A stretch of 64,000 bases of DNA from Taeniopygia guttata (GCF_048771995.1 NC_133027.1:6568001-6632000); one strand, 5' to 3'. Counted from the first letter of the stretch, positions 23,401-34,427 are shown. Notes: generated from the letters alone by a model not told the origin. Numbers and translations: made by a program.

Positions 23401-24293
23401 GCACAATTTCACCTTTGCACATGTACAATGGCTACATCAGCTGAACATTTTATGCTGTTGGTACTTGTTTTCATTAGAAATGAGAGGTGATGTGACTTCT
23501 CCTATTATTATCTGTTTTCTCTTTAGGGGAAAATGTCAGTGTGACCTGATTAAATTAACATTCTTGAGGCCATTTATGGCTGTGAACTTCTCTCAGAAAA
23601 AAATCACTCATATGTGCTGATCATCTTGAACTTTAGCATGAATTAGGCATGCACTAATTTTGCTAGCAAATTGTTAATTAAGAAAAACACTAAATTATGC
23701 CTTGCAAAGCTTTTAAAAACCAATCACAAAAGTATAGACAAGTATGTCTTTCTTTTAGGGTTCTCTATGATGACTTGTGAACAGTAATCTTTGAAATTGT
23801 GTAGTTATATTTCAGGATTCCAAAAATCTCAAGAAGATTGAATGGATGGTATAATAGATACAGAAAATTACTATTTAAATAATTTTAAAATTGATTTGGA
23901 GTGTAAGGAGAAAACATATAAAATAACATATGAACATATGAAAACCTGTGAAATATCTGGGACCCTTTCATCAAATTCTGTGGGAGCAAGAAAGAAAAAC
24001 TTACCTGTAGATTTCTGCTAAAGAGGAGTCATTACAGGTTTACAATCTGAAGTAAGAAACAAGGATTATAATATCATGAAGTGTTCAGAAAAAAATAAAA
24101 GTACACAATCTCTACCTCATGTAGTTGGCAGACTGTAGATTTTAGCCAGAAAACCTTTCCAAGCTTGAACAGACCTTGATTTTGCTGGGAGTTTAGAGGA
24201 CCATAATGCAGTAATGAACCAAAATAAAATTATAAGACATCTCTCAACTGTGCACATGAAGGCAGGTTGTGGTGGACATGTTTCCAGGGATGC

Positions 24294-25023
24294 TGTTTTG
24301 GTTTGAAAAGACAGGTGTCTGCTAAGGATAGGAGAAGTCTGCCTTGAAATAGAGACTGTAAACTCCCTCCCTCCAAATTATTATAATTTTAAATTAAGGG
24401 GCTCTCAGGCAAAGATATGGGAATGGAAATAACTGTTCTTTCTTAGGGAAACAAATAAAAATAAAATAAAAATGCAATAATACAAAACAACACTGACAGA
24501 GTCAGAATACAACCTGACACCCTGTGGGTCAGAGTGGTGGCAGCAGTCCCATTAAATGGTGGCTGCAGCCCTCCTGCAGTGCCAGCTGTGCTTCTGTTGG
24601 AGCAGTGATCCCGTAGAAGTGTGTCACTTTCCTCTGAAGGTGCAGTGGTGCTGGAGATAGGCCTGGTCTTCCTCTGGGAATTCAGTGGAGAAGAAAGCTG
24701 CTCCTCTGGGAACCCAGTGAGAAAAGGCTGCTGTGGTGTTCCAAGTGTCAGATTATATCCAAGTAGGAATGCTTGGCTCCTCCTCCTGGGCAGAGCACCT
24801 CCCAGTGGGATGATGGAATTTTATCAGTCATGCAGTGACACTCACTGGCCCATTAACAGAAGAGATCTCCCCTGAGGGAGGATTGGTCTTGGAAGAAATA
24901 AAGAAAACTGCCCCGCTTGGTTTTAACAGGTGGCCCAATCAACAGAAGAAAACTGCCCCACCTCTAACAGATGGCAACAGAATACGCACCCCCAGCCACA
25001 TCTTGCATTTCCAACCTAAGACA
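24294..25023 (+). mobile_element. Solo LTR of an endogenous retrovirus (ERVL-like)
   Basis: A 730-bp element begins TGTTTTGG and ends CTAAGACA. It is flanked by the 5-bp direct repeat GATGC (24289-24293 and 25024-25028), the duplication length usual for ERVL-type insertions. The body, from 'aaagacaggtgtctgctaag' to 'aaaactgccccacc', matches my memory of a common passerine LTR family. An AATAAA at 24896-24901 favours the + orientation. There is no internal retroviral sequence, so it is a recombined solo LTR. Confidence 0.75.
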
Positions 25024-25028
25024 GATGC

Positions 25029-28000
25029 ACTGGGGGCTGCAGCTCTCAGGGCTGGTGTGGAGCCCCCAGGCCAAGTTAAACGCATTATCCTTGCAGAAAT
25101 GGTGTAATGGCTGGTCTGTGTTAGGTCAGCAAAGGTAAATCTGTTCTCATCTCACGGCATAGACGGGCAAGGGACCTCATCAAAACAAAGATTAGAATTT
25201 AGTGAATTATTTATAAATATTCATTGTTTTATGAATGCCTGTCTCCTATATAATGGTTTGAATTCCCTTAAAATTCTTGGGAATGAAGGAAAAGCTTCAC
25301 TCACACCTGCATTTTTTCCCTAGAGTTAATTTCCAAAGTACCTCTGTACTTCACTTTTTTTACAATTACTCAGAAAAAAAAATCACTGGATAGAAGTAGA
25401 AAGCTTTTCTGTTCTTATTGCTAAAAGAAATTGCCAGTATGCTGTTTCAGTTTGATCTGTGCTTCCTGGTTTTGGCCAGGTTGAAATAATTAATTTAATG
25501 ATGGCTCCTTTATTTTTCTCTGCAGAAATTAATTACACTCTTTTTTTCCTAGAGAAAGGTTCAGGGCCCTCAGAAATATGCAGTACACCAGTTCCAAAAA
25601 GTGCACACATTTGCATGCAAATGTTCAGTTTATATATAATTTATGTGGATGCCCTTGGATAATCTAAGCATGTTCAGCAGTGTCTGGTTAGTGGGTGATT
25701 CCCTGTCTTGATATGCCTGAGTCTTTTTTTTAACATCTTTCCTTCAACAGGAAGGTGTTAATCATTTACCAGTCCTCAAGGGATTGCTCTCAAAGTTCTA
25801 AAAATTCCAGCTTTCATTCCAGTAATTATCTTTTATCCTTCCTTCTGTGCCTTCCAGGGGGGACATTATTTCTAAATGCTGTGTTTGCGCTTCTAATGTA
25901 GTTATTTATTAAATAATTTTCTGCTTCTTGGATAGACTTTTTCTCAAGTTCCAATCTGTGTTATAAGGTCCAGCCTCTGACTGGGAGCTCCCAGTATCCC
26001 AGCAGAGATCCTAACACTGGTGTATCATCTTTTAGAGGGAGAGACTGCAAACAGCAAGGGATTTAAAATAAACAAATATATCCTTCCTGAACATTTGGAA
26101 TGGCTGAGATGAAGGCTTATCCACCATCATGGGGTGGCATGTTTTCAAATCTTTTATTCCTTGAGGAAGAAAATGTTTTTAGAGGATAACACTTCAGGTT
26201 GCACATTTTTGACTGGAACTTTACTCAGTTGCCATGTGGGACATTAGGCTCTTGTAATGTGAAGGCTCTAAAATTAATCCACTGAGTGTAGAGGGCTCTT
26301 ACACAGCATTTTCTCCATCGTGCTGATGGTATGATTTATACTGCAATAAAAGCATCATGAAAGAGAGGTTTAGAAAAAAAATTGGGTCTGTTCTCATTGA
26401 CCTGTCCAAGATGGAGCCAGACTCATCTGCTTATCATGGCCATGAGTTCCATCCTCACCTCTCTGTGCTGTGGTCACGCAGTACTCCACCTCTCCTTTGG
26501 TCTCTGTCTCTCAGTGAATATAATCTGTTAGGAATATTTTAAGTAATTTCACTCCTTCATTTGGTTTTACTCACCTTTTAATTCTTACTCTGCTCATTTT
26601 ATCATCTCCCAGTTAATCTACTTTGGTCTCAGAATATCAACCATCTTGTTAAAAATATACTATCATAGTAAATTATTTAAACACATATTAGATTTACTTA
26701 CATTAAACATAGTCTTAATATTTCAGATATATAATCAGAAAATAAACTCTCTGCTTCTTTGCATGTTGAAATAATGACAATCCCACCTTGAGCTATAGTT
26801 TGATTAATATAAAAGCTTTTTGGATTTAATGATAGCTCATAATTTGAGGACAATAACAGCATTAGCTTTGCAACACTTGGTGTGAACAAGAATTAGTCAT
26901 AAAGACGTGATTCATTTGCTTGTGGAGAAAAAGTACAAATAATACAATGTCTGTTTCAAGAATTAGACAACATTTTTTTTTGTTGTTGTTATCAGGACAT
27001 ATTTTGTATATGAAAGCTGAGTCACCCTGAAGTCTGAAATAAGTGGAAATGGGGTGAGGTAGATAATGTCCAAGGACAAGGGAGGTACTTAGAAAATAAT
27101 GTGAGGAACTGTTCTTATGTGTTTTCCTGGGGCCAGTTTATCTTGACATTAAAGACTCTTCCCATCATGGTCTCAACACAACCCTTGTTCCACTGATGTC
27201 AAAAAGCTGTGTGGTCTCCTAAGTTTTATCACAGAAATCTTTTAAAAACAAAGAGAAAAGGAATTTCTCAGGTATGGGATATATATACAAATAAATAAAA
27301 TATAAACCCTCACTCTGGGTGTAATGTCTCACACCTATCACAAACATATTCAAGTGCAGAAATTGGAACATTTCCTTTGTACTATTTTCCAGAAAAAAAA
27401 AATTATTTTTTTTAAAGCAATAATATTCTGCTCAGGGGAGATCTTTTTTTTTTTTTTTTACTAGCTACACCTTTAGTTTTTAATTAATCCACTAGAAATG
27501 TATCAATGATGAAAGCTCCACAAGCTGATGTTTTACATCTCCAAGCACATCTCCAATGCCTTCCTTCTAGGTGAATTGAGAAACTTTTAATTTTTCTTTT
27601 TGGTATTGAAGGTAATTCTGTTTAGGACTGGATTTTTTTGGTAGTAAAACTGTTAATTTGATGGTAGAGCCTTCTTACTACTGTGCTGCCTGCAGAGACT
27701 TGCCTCTCCCCACATTTGCTCTTGCCCAGCTGGGACAATCTGTGTTGGCAGTGGACTGTGGGAATAACCCAGAACAGGCACAACAGTCTCCAAAACCCCT
27801 CACAGCTCCTTGGTTTTCCTTCCAAGTAAATAGAGCACAGTAAATAAACTCCAGCCTGACACCTGTGGGACTGGGAAGGTGAGGAGACTGGTCCAAGACT
27901 AAAATGTGTAACCTGCACAGGGAAGCAACAGTGCCTGGGAAGGGAGCAGGGAGAGAGGAGGAAAGGTAAGTGATAGACAAGGCTGAGGTGTGGAATTCCA

Positions 28001-28263
28001 CAGGGAGCTGAAAATAGATGTCCCCACCCTGAAACTCTAAAGGGGACTTTGGGAATCATTGCATCATAGAAGATGCAGTTTAAATGAATGAAGATGTATT
28101 TTCAGAAACTCTCCTTTTCCCTGTTATTCCTTTAGCCTCTTTCATATTCCAACCCATTTTGCTTCAAGACTTTTCTCTCTTGCTTTTACCAGTTTGAAGA
28201 CATTTCTTTTTTCCCCCTACCTTCTACTGTTGTTGCTGCATATTCTTCCTTTATTTTCCTTTT
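25029..28263. other. Gene-poor AT-rich spacer
   Basis: I see no exon, RNA gene or classified repeat. Short A/T tracts occur, for example around 26970, 27395 and 27450. A 145-codon open frame on the - strand (27622-28059) shows no recognisable domain. Confidence 0.45.
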
Positions 28264-28552
28264 CTCCTCTCCTCTCCTCTCCTCTCCTCTCCTCTCCTCT
28301 CCTCTCCTCTCCTCTCCTCTCCTCTCCTCTCCTCTCCTCTCCTCTCCTCTCCTCTCCTCTCCTCTCCTCTCCTCTCCTCTCCTCTCCTCTCCTCTCCTCT
28401 CCTCTCCTCTCCTCTCCTCTCCTCTCCTCTCCTCTCCTCTCCTCTCCTCTCCTCTCCTCTCCTCTCCTCTCCTCTCCTCTCCTCTCCTCTCCTCTCCTCT
28501 CCTCTCCTCTCCTCTCCTCTCCTCTCCTCTCCTCTCCTCTCCTCTCCTCTCC
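28264..28552. repeat. Perfect pentanucleotide microsatellite (CTCCT)n
   Basis: About 58 uninterrupted copies of a 5-bp unit cover 289 bp. The + strand is pure pyrimidine and the - strand pure purine (AGGAG). Because the unit is 5 bp and lacks stop triplets, open frames of 130-180 codons run through it on both strands; these are artefacts (Leu-Ser-Pro or Arg-Gly-Glu repeats). Confidence 0.98.
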
Positions 28553-29009
28553 ATTTGTGTTTTCCCTTGTTTGCTGTACCCAAAGTGTACCCAGGGCAAA
28601 GATTTACTTGAAAATACAATTTACACATGTAGTTGCCATTGGACATCTCAGCTGGTGGCCTCAGCTGAGTCATCCTTGTGATAAGCTGCCTGGTGTGACT
28701 GCTGCAGTTCCTTGATCTCTGCTCCTTGTTGGAGGTCGTGCAGGCAACAATCAAACCTTCTAATTGTGGTGAATAAACCAGCAACTGCAGGGGAGACACC
28801 CTGGGACATCAGGTAGCATCATATTTTGCTTTTAAATGAACATGTATAATAGACTATGAGTCAACAGAGGTGGATAAAAAAATATTACGTCTTTTTCTTT
28901 GCCCTCTTTCTCTCAGGAGAATGGAGCTGAAAAAAGCCTGGAGCCATAAGAAAAGATAGAACATTACTTCAAGGATAGGGAGTCCATCAAAAAATTCAAC
29001 TTTCTGTGG

Positions 29010-29212
29010 AATTGCAGAATCATTTAGATTGAAAAAGACTGTAAATATCATCAGGTCCAACCATTAACCCAGAACTGCAACCTACCACTAAAACAGGTCC
29101 CTCAATGCCACATCTACACATCTCTTAAATACCTTCAGGGATGGTGATTCTATCATTTCCCTGGGAAGCCTGTTCTGATGCTTTTGGTGAAGAAATCTTT
29201 CAGATCACACTC
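29010..29212 (-). repeat. CR1 LINE fragment
   Basis: Reverse-oriented: 'attgcagaatcatttagatt', 'atcatcaggtccaaccatta', 'ttcagggatggtgattctat' and 'ccctgggaagcctgttctg'. It ends at an A-rich stretch just left of the provirus. Confidence 0.85.
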
Positions 29213-29319
29213 ATTAAATTAAAAACAAAAACAAAACAAAAAACAAACCCAAAACCTGATTAATTTCATACCTTCTGCCAAGTTCTGCAAACAGTTTATA
29301 TTTTTTTAGGATGTGATAC

Positions 29320-29325
29320 CAAGAC
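29320..29325. repeat. Left target-site duplication of the provirus
   Basis: CAAGAC directly precedes the left LTR. The same six bases follow the right LTR at 33638-33643. A 6-bp duplication is characteristic of class II (alpha/beta-like, ERVK) retroviral integration. Confidence 0.85.
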
Positions 29326-29731
29326 TAAAGCCAGGGAATCTCAGAAAAACGGAAAGCTGGACAAGACAAACGCAGGTTCAAACCAATGTGGTTAATCAAG
29401 CGTTTTCCGTTTATTCAAGATAAGGCGGTAGTTTATATACGCTTCCACATAGTTTACAGAAACAAAGACACTCTAATTGGTAGGCTAACATTGTTTACCT
29501 TTTCCTTAAAACGGCCTACACTGTACACCATAAAACCTATACTAATTCACACCCAGACAACTCAGTGGTCCCCACAACACCTTAAGACTATTTTCTATCT
29601 GCGCCACAAGCCCTGAATTTCTAACTGCGTCAGAGGCTTTGAAGGCCACACCAGGCCTCAATCTGAGGCCTAGCCTGGAGTAGCTCAACTTTCACAGTTC
29701 ATGCCCTCTTTCTCTCAAAAATGCTGTAACA
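29326..29731 (-). repeat. 3' LTR of the provirus
   Basis: On the - strand the LTR starts TGTTACAG and ends ...GGCTTTA, so it has TG...TA ends rather than TG...CA. A TATATAA box lies at 29433-29439 and an AATAAA at 29410-29415, both on the - strand, giving a compact U3-R-U5 layout. The 76-codon + strand open frame in it is a by-product. Confidence 0.88.
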
Positions 29732-29732
29732 A

Positions 29733-29749
29733 TTCCCTCTTTTTCTTTT
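29733..29749 (-). other. Polypurine tract of the provirus
   Basis: Seventeen pyrimidines on the + strand (AAAAGAAAAAGAGGGAA on the - strand) lie one base inside the 3' LTR, where the plus-strand primer of reverse transcription is expected. Confidence 0.75.
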
Positions 29750-29782
29750 GAGCTACTCAGGCTGGAGTGAAGGCTCAATGAA

Positions 29783-30043
29783 CTAATTTTTGCACACACT
29801 GTCTTTGACCCAGCCAGAAAAACCTGAAGAATTGAGCCAGTTATCAAATGAAGTGTCCATTTGGAGAACACTGCGTTTGGCTCGTTGAGTCTTCTGAGGC
29901 AATTCGAGAACCTGATGTATGGTGGGAGCAAAAAGCATCAACCTACCGATATAACATGGGCCTCCCCTAGCATTTTGAGGGACTGCTGACCAGGCTCGGT
30001 CTCCACAAATGAGGAAGGTTCCTGGGGGCAGTTTTTCCTGCAC
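29783..30043 (-). pseudogene. Envelope surface-unit remnant of the provirus
   Basis: An 87-codon frame contains GTFLICGDRAW and GGPCYIGRLMLFAP, a pattern I associate with the C-terminal surface unit of class II avian ERV envelopes. It is followed by the basic RAKRSV, which looks like a furin cleavage site. The frame stops soon after, immediately before the polypurine tract, so the transmembrane subunit is missing. Family assignment is from pattern recognition only. Confidence 0.55.
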
Positions 30044-30979
30044 TACCTCTTGGAGTCGAATTGTTACAATATTCTAAATAGTTGTAATACAATGGTGATC
30101 TGGGAGACAATCAAGTGTTGTCATCTGTCAATTTTCCATTTTCTTGAGTTGGTTTGGTAGCATAAGATCCAAATATCAAACAGTAATTTCCTGGGACAGA
30201 ACCCAAAAGACCAAATTCTTGAAAACTATCATCAGTAAATTTAAGGTTTTGCACAAATGCAACAGCTTGCGCTCCCAGAGTGCTATTTAAACTTATTTGA
30301 GCTCAGGTCCAAGTCTTGAACTCTGCCATGGGACCCAACGAGACTCCAAAATTAAACAAGTACGAAATAAAAACATTGAGGCCCACCACATTCTTCTCAG
30401 GTTCTTGAATGCCCTGTCTAACATGAAAGAAACAATCTTAATTCTAAACATAAACTATAACTTCTAATAAACTAACTTCTGATAAATCTAACTTCACACT
30501 TATGATATTTCAACTTATTTTCTCTGAACTCTACAAAATTAATTTTCATCGGAACAGGATTCATCACGGGATGTTCCAGGCGAACTGTTGTCGTTCACAT
30601 TGTTATCACTGCGAGTTGATATCTTTTTCATCTATTTTTAAAATTCTGTTTCTGCCTTTTCGTATCAATGCAGCAAGAGCATCTGTCCTGTCCATCACAC
30701 GACTTCTTGGTTGGATGGGTAAAAACACTCACTCAAGTAGAATTTCTGTTGATCCTCGTTGGGACCTCCCTCTTTTTCTTTTGCCATTGAAAGACAATGG
30801 CAAGATGAACAGAAAAATCACAGGCATTACTAAAACTTATTAAAAACTTAGCAAAAAAAATTCTATAACATCATTAAAAACACACTTATAAAAAAAAAAC
30901 TCAAAGCCCACGATCTTCTGTGGGTGAAACACAAATCTTTGCACAATCCACTTTTGCTGTGCATCCTCTGATCCACTTG

Positions 30980-31129
30980 TGGAGAGATCAGTGCCCTCTT
31001 GCAATTGATAAGTTCCACATTCTTCACTGAAATCCATTTAGATTCTGCACCTGTTAAAACACAAACAAACCCAACACCCCCACAGGGACTGGAGGGTCCT
31101 TTCTCAATTCTGTTCCCTAAAACTTGCAT
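30980..31129 (-). pseudogene. Possible integrase C-terminal remnant
   Basis: The - strand frame includes GGVGFVCVLTGAESKWISVKNV. This resembles the SH3-like C-terminal domain of betaretroviral integrases, where a G-x-G-hydrophobic-V stretch precedes a W-I-P/S-x-K/R-x-V motif. It lies upstream of the envelope remnant, as expected for the pol-env boundary. No integrase core is present. Confidence 0.42.
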
Positions 31130-32275
31130 GAAGAAATGGAAATATCAACATCTTTGTTATAAACATGAAAAACATTAAGAACAAAACAATGCATATAGTA
31201 AAGAAACTAACAACAAATAAAAATCAATCAAATAATACACAATCAATATTACATATAAAATCACAGTTACCAAGTGCTACACTATCAAATTGTCATCCCA
31301 GAGTCTGCAGCAGCTGAAAAACCTTAAAACAACAGAGATTTGGATAAAACATGTCCGGATCATGTCTCTCCAAAACCTCCTTTGAGGCTCAGCTGTCCTG
31401 TATGGTCAAATTGTCAAGCCAAAAGGACTTGAATACTTTTTTGATGCAGAAAACACCTGGATCAATCACACCATCCACGTAGAGCCAGAGCCTGGCCAGA
31501 GCTCAAACTCTAATTGGAGGATATGTTTAAAACAAAAGTCTTAAAAATAACAGTTATAAGTGAAAAACCTTATTATTAAAAATTTATCAAAACATCAAAT
31601 AATTGAACCTGTCTAAAATTTCTTTTTAAAACAAAAATTCTCTAAATACAACAAACCTTTTCTTCAAAAATTTGAAAATTTGAAGTCTGAAATCTTGAAC
31701 CAGAACTTGGACTATAAATTTTTAAAAGATGAACTGCAGCTGCATAGAAGATTGGATAAAGAAAACACATGAGTAGTTAAAAAAATCAAACACACAGGAT
31801 CCTGAAAAACACATCTTACAATCAAGCACCTAAAAAAAAAAAAAAAACAAAAACCAATAAAACATATGAAAACTGACTGTAAATATTAAAACAACACCTC
31901 AATACCTTAACATCTTAATAATAATTCTTATCACAAAAATCAGACAACTTACATTATATGATCAACCTATTAACAAGAAATGTTTAAAATAGTTTAAAAC
32001 AATCCTGTCAAGCATTCATATAACATTAGTAACAATCATTACTTATCATTACCTACAAAAACTTGACAATTATCATTTATCTTATTATCTATAAAATTCA
32101 AAAATCATCATCACTTATATTATTATCTATAAAAACTCAAAAACAAAAATTGTGAACTCAATGCCAACATTCCATCTGACTGACTTTTCTCAAATCTTTG
32201 TTTTCAGAGACATTTTTAGCAATTAAATCATTATTAACATTTCTATCTCTTTTTTTTTTTTTTTAACAGTAATTT
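31130..32275 (-). other. A/T-rich non-coding interior of the provirus
   Basis: About 1.1 kb of A-rich (+ strand) sequence lacks open frames or retroviral motifs I can recognise. It replaces the region where capsid, protease, reverse transcriptase and most of integrase would be. Confidence 0.5.
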
Positions 32276-32797
32276 TCATCCACATTGTATTTGAAATAAC
32301 TTTGATTTGCATAATGTCCATCCTTCTTGGTATCTTGGAAAACACTCAGTACTGCTATACTTTTTCATTATATCTTCTGACTTTTGCAAGGAATTGGAAA
32401 AATTCTGTTGAAATTTTTGCTGTAGTGTTGCCATCTCGCCATCGGTGGCGCTGCTGCTCTCGGCGTTGTTGTTACCGTGGCAACCAGGCTGTGCAGCACC
32501 TCCGCCGCCATTGCTGGGTGCTGCGGGGAGGCGCCGGCGCCTTGCTCCCGTCCTTGCTGCGTCACTGTGGGTCGGCCCCCGGGAACGCCCATCTCCGCCC
32601 TCTATCACTGCGTGCCAAAGCAGCTGCCCCAGCTCTTGCGATTCGACTTTACTAAAAATCAGCGAAGGTTTTTGCAGCTTGCCTTTGCTTCTCGCCCAAA
32701 GGACCAACTGTTCTAAATCGGCTTCTTTAACTTTTTCAGCTCTCTTTGAGAGAATATGAAAGAGAAGCCGCACTGAAGCCTGCAGATCCCCATCCAT
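32276..32797 (-). CDS. Open gag-matrix-like frame in the defective provirus
   Basis: The frame encodes 173 codons from an ATG at 32797, about 430 bases downstream of the primer-binding site. Residues 1-60 include LLFHILSKRA and a KVKEADLEQLVLWA stretch, which fits the helical N-terminal matrix fold of betaretroviral Gag. A Gly/Arg/Pro-rich linker (about 75-105) and a Gln/Asn/Ser-rich helix (about 120-145) follow. There is no capsid or zinc-knuckle sequence. Because the LTRs are nearly identical the frame is young. Whether a truncated matrix-like protein is made is unknown. Confidence 0.6.
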   Translation of the reverse strand: MDGDLQASVRLLFHILSKRAEKVKEADLEQLVLWARSKGKLQKPSLIFSKVESQELGQLLWHAVIEGGDGRSRGPTHSDAARTGARRRRLPAAPSNGGGGAAQPGCHGNNNAESSSATDGEMATLQQKFQQNFSNSLQKSEDIMKKYSSTECFPRYQEGWTLCKSKLFQIQCG

Positions 32798-33211
32798 GGT
32801 GAACTTTCACCCTCTCTTTCTGTCCGCGGCTTACCTTCAAACCTCCGCGGGTTGCTTCGCTCTCGCTTTTCTTCGGCAAGGCAGCAACTCCGCTCCAGCT
32901 CTCCGGCCCTGGCCACGTCCACACCCGCCGTTCGGGTCTCTTGTGAACGCCGAGGTCTTCCCACTGCTCCAACGGACTCTTGCAAACAAACAACAATGCG
33001 AAGAGTCTTTTTCCTCCCGTTGGGAAACGGCCCAATTCGGAGTTTGGAGACTTCTGCTCCGTTCCACCTGATCCCCGTTCACAAAAAGTGAATTTGGGAT
33101 CCCGGTCCCGTCACCATGAGGCGATTTGGACCTGAATTTTCGTCGCGCGACTCAAACTCAGCTGCCCGTTACTCTAAAAGTAATTTGGCAGCCTTTTCGG
33201 AGCCTCCTGAG

Positions 33212-33229
33212 TCCCTGGTCCGGGCGCCA
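33212..33229 (-). other. Primer-binding site of the provirus
   Basis: On the - strand TGGCGCCCGGACCAGGGA lies two bases after the 5' LTR end. The first nine bases match the lysine-tRNA type site. The remainder differs by a substitution and an inserted base, so the primer tRNA is uncertain. Confidence 0.75.
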
Positions 33230-33231
33230 CT

Positions 33232-33637
33232 TAAAGCCAGGGAATCTCAGAAAAACGGAAAGCTGGACAAGACAAACGCAGGTTCAAACCAATGTGGTTA
33301 ATCAAGCGTTTTCCGTTTATTCAAGATAAGGCGGTAGTTTATATACGCTTCCACATAGTTTACAGAAACAAAGACACTCTAATTGGTAGGCTAACATTGT
33401 TTACCTTTTCCTTAAAACGGCCTACACTGTACACCATAAAACCTATACTAATTCACACCCAGACAACTCAGTGGTCCCCACAACACCTTAAGACTATTTT
33501 CTATCTGCGCCACAAGCCCTGAATTTCTAACTGCGTCAGAGGCTTTGAAGGCCACACCAGGCCTCAATCTGAGGCCTAGCCTGGAGTAGCTCAACTTTCA
33601 CAGTTCATGCCCTCTTTCTCTCAAAAATGCTGCAACA
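33232..33637 (-). repeat. 5' LTR of the provirus
   Basis: Copy of 29326-29731 with a single difference. In retroviral orientation this is the promoter LTR, with its TATATAA at 33339-33345 and AATAAA at 33316-33321 on the - strand. Its transcription would run leftward, against the orientation of both host genes. Confidence 0.88.
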
Positions 33638-33643
33638 CAAGAC
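33638..33643. repeat. Right target-site duplication of the provirus
   Basis: CAAGAC, identical to 29320-29325. Confidence 0.85.
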
Positions 33644-34427
33644 CGTCACAGTTCTCTCTGCTGTTGACTCAAGAGGTGTAGTCAGACCAGCTGCCAGTAT
33701 GTCCAGAAACTGAATAAACAGGAGCTGAAATGAGAACCACAAAGTTAAATTCATTATTATCTCTAAAGGATTATATTGGAGCATTGGAGACTCCACAAGC
33801 AGAGTCTTATTTCTCCCAGTTAGGAGAAATGGTTTGGATGGAAACTTATCACAACCACTTGCCAAACCAGCTGGCATAAGTTGGATTAGTTTAACTTACA
33901 CAAATAGCAGGGAGGTTTGCAGCTGGAAAAATGGCAGGTACAAACCCAAGCACATCTCTTCAGATAAAGATGGACAAGGGAAGGGATTTACTATCAAAGA
34001 AGGGATTTGCTGCTCCAAACGGTGAATTTGGTGGTTCCCCTTGCATTGCCTATGGTCCTGCATCTCCTTTATCCATGTTTTTGCTGTTTTTTCAAAGCAT
34101 TAAAAGAAATATAACTAGAGATTTACACTAGTTTCTGGTTTTGAGGGAATCAACAAATTCAAAAATTATTGGAAAACCTATGGGCAATGTAATTGTGTAG
34201 CCCTCACTCCCCTAAGAAACTGAGAAGAAAGTAAACTGCTTAGCTTTCATTCAATTTTCAGAATTGATATGTATTTTCAGGGATGAAGAAATTAAAAATT
34301 AGTTTTTAGGAAGTATCTAACACCAGAAATTTTAATTTCAAATGTTTAATCAAACTACATTTTCCCATTTCTCTTTAACCAAGTTTGTCTTTTGAATGAT
34401 TCCATTATGAAAGTGGTTTCTGCTTTT

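Larger units (their letters stand above)
16036..24288. other. Gene-poor spacer
   Basis: No supported exons. It contains CR1 pieces at 17690-17910 and 20176-20455 and otherwise unique-looking, AT-moderate DNA. Open frames up to 175 codons lack family features and proper splice context. Confidence 0.5.
29326..33637 (-). mobile_element. Defective endogenous retrovirus, class II (ERVK-like), both LTRs
   Basis: A 4312-bp provirus lies on the - strand with two 406-bp LTRs. By my reading they differ at one base (29727 versus 33633). It has a 6-bp target duplication, a primer-binding site next to the right (5') LTR and a polypurine tract next to the left (3') LTR. The interior keeps a gag-matrix-like frame (32276-32797), a probable integrase C-terminal remnant (about 30980-31129) and an envelope surface-unit remnant (29783-30043). 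Capsid, protease, reverse transcriptase and most of envelope are absent, and about 1.1 kb of A/T-rich sequence separates gag from the pol remnant. It cannot encode its own replication. Confidence 0.88.

Noticed and set aside
27622-28059. 145-codon - strand frame
   Set aside because: No recognisable domain, Cys/Ser-rich by composition, no supporting signals.
28186-28799. Open frames of 137-182 codons on both strands (Arg-Gly-Glu or Leu-Ser-Pro repeats)
   Set aside because: They are translations of the (CTCCT)n array, whose unit contains no stop triplet in any frame.
29386-29616. 76-codon frame found identically at 29386 and 33292
   Set aside because: It is the antisense reading of the two proviral LTRs, not a duplicated gene.
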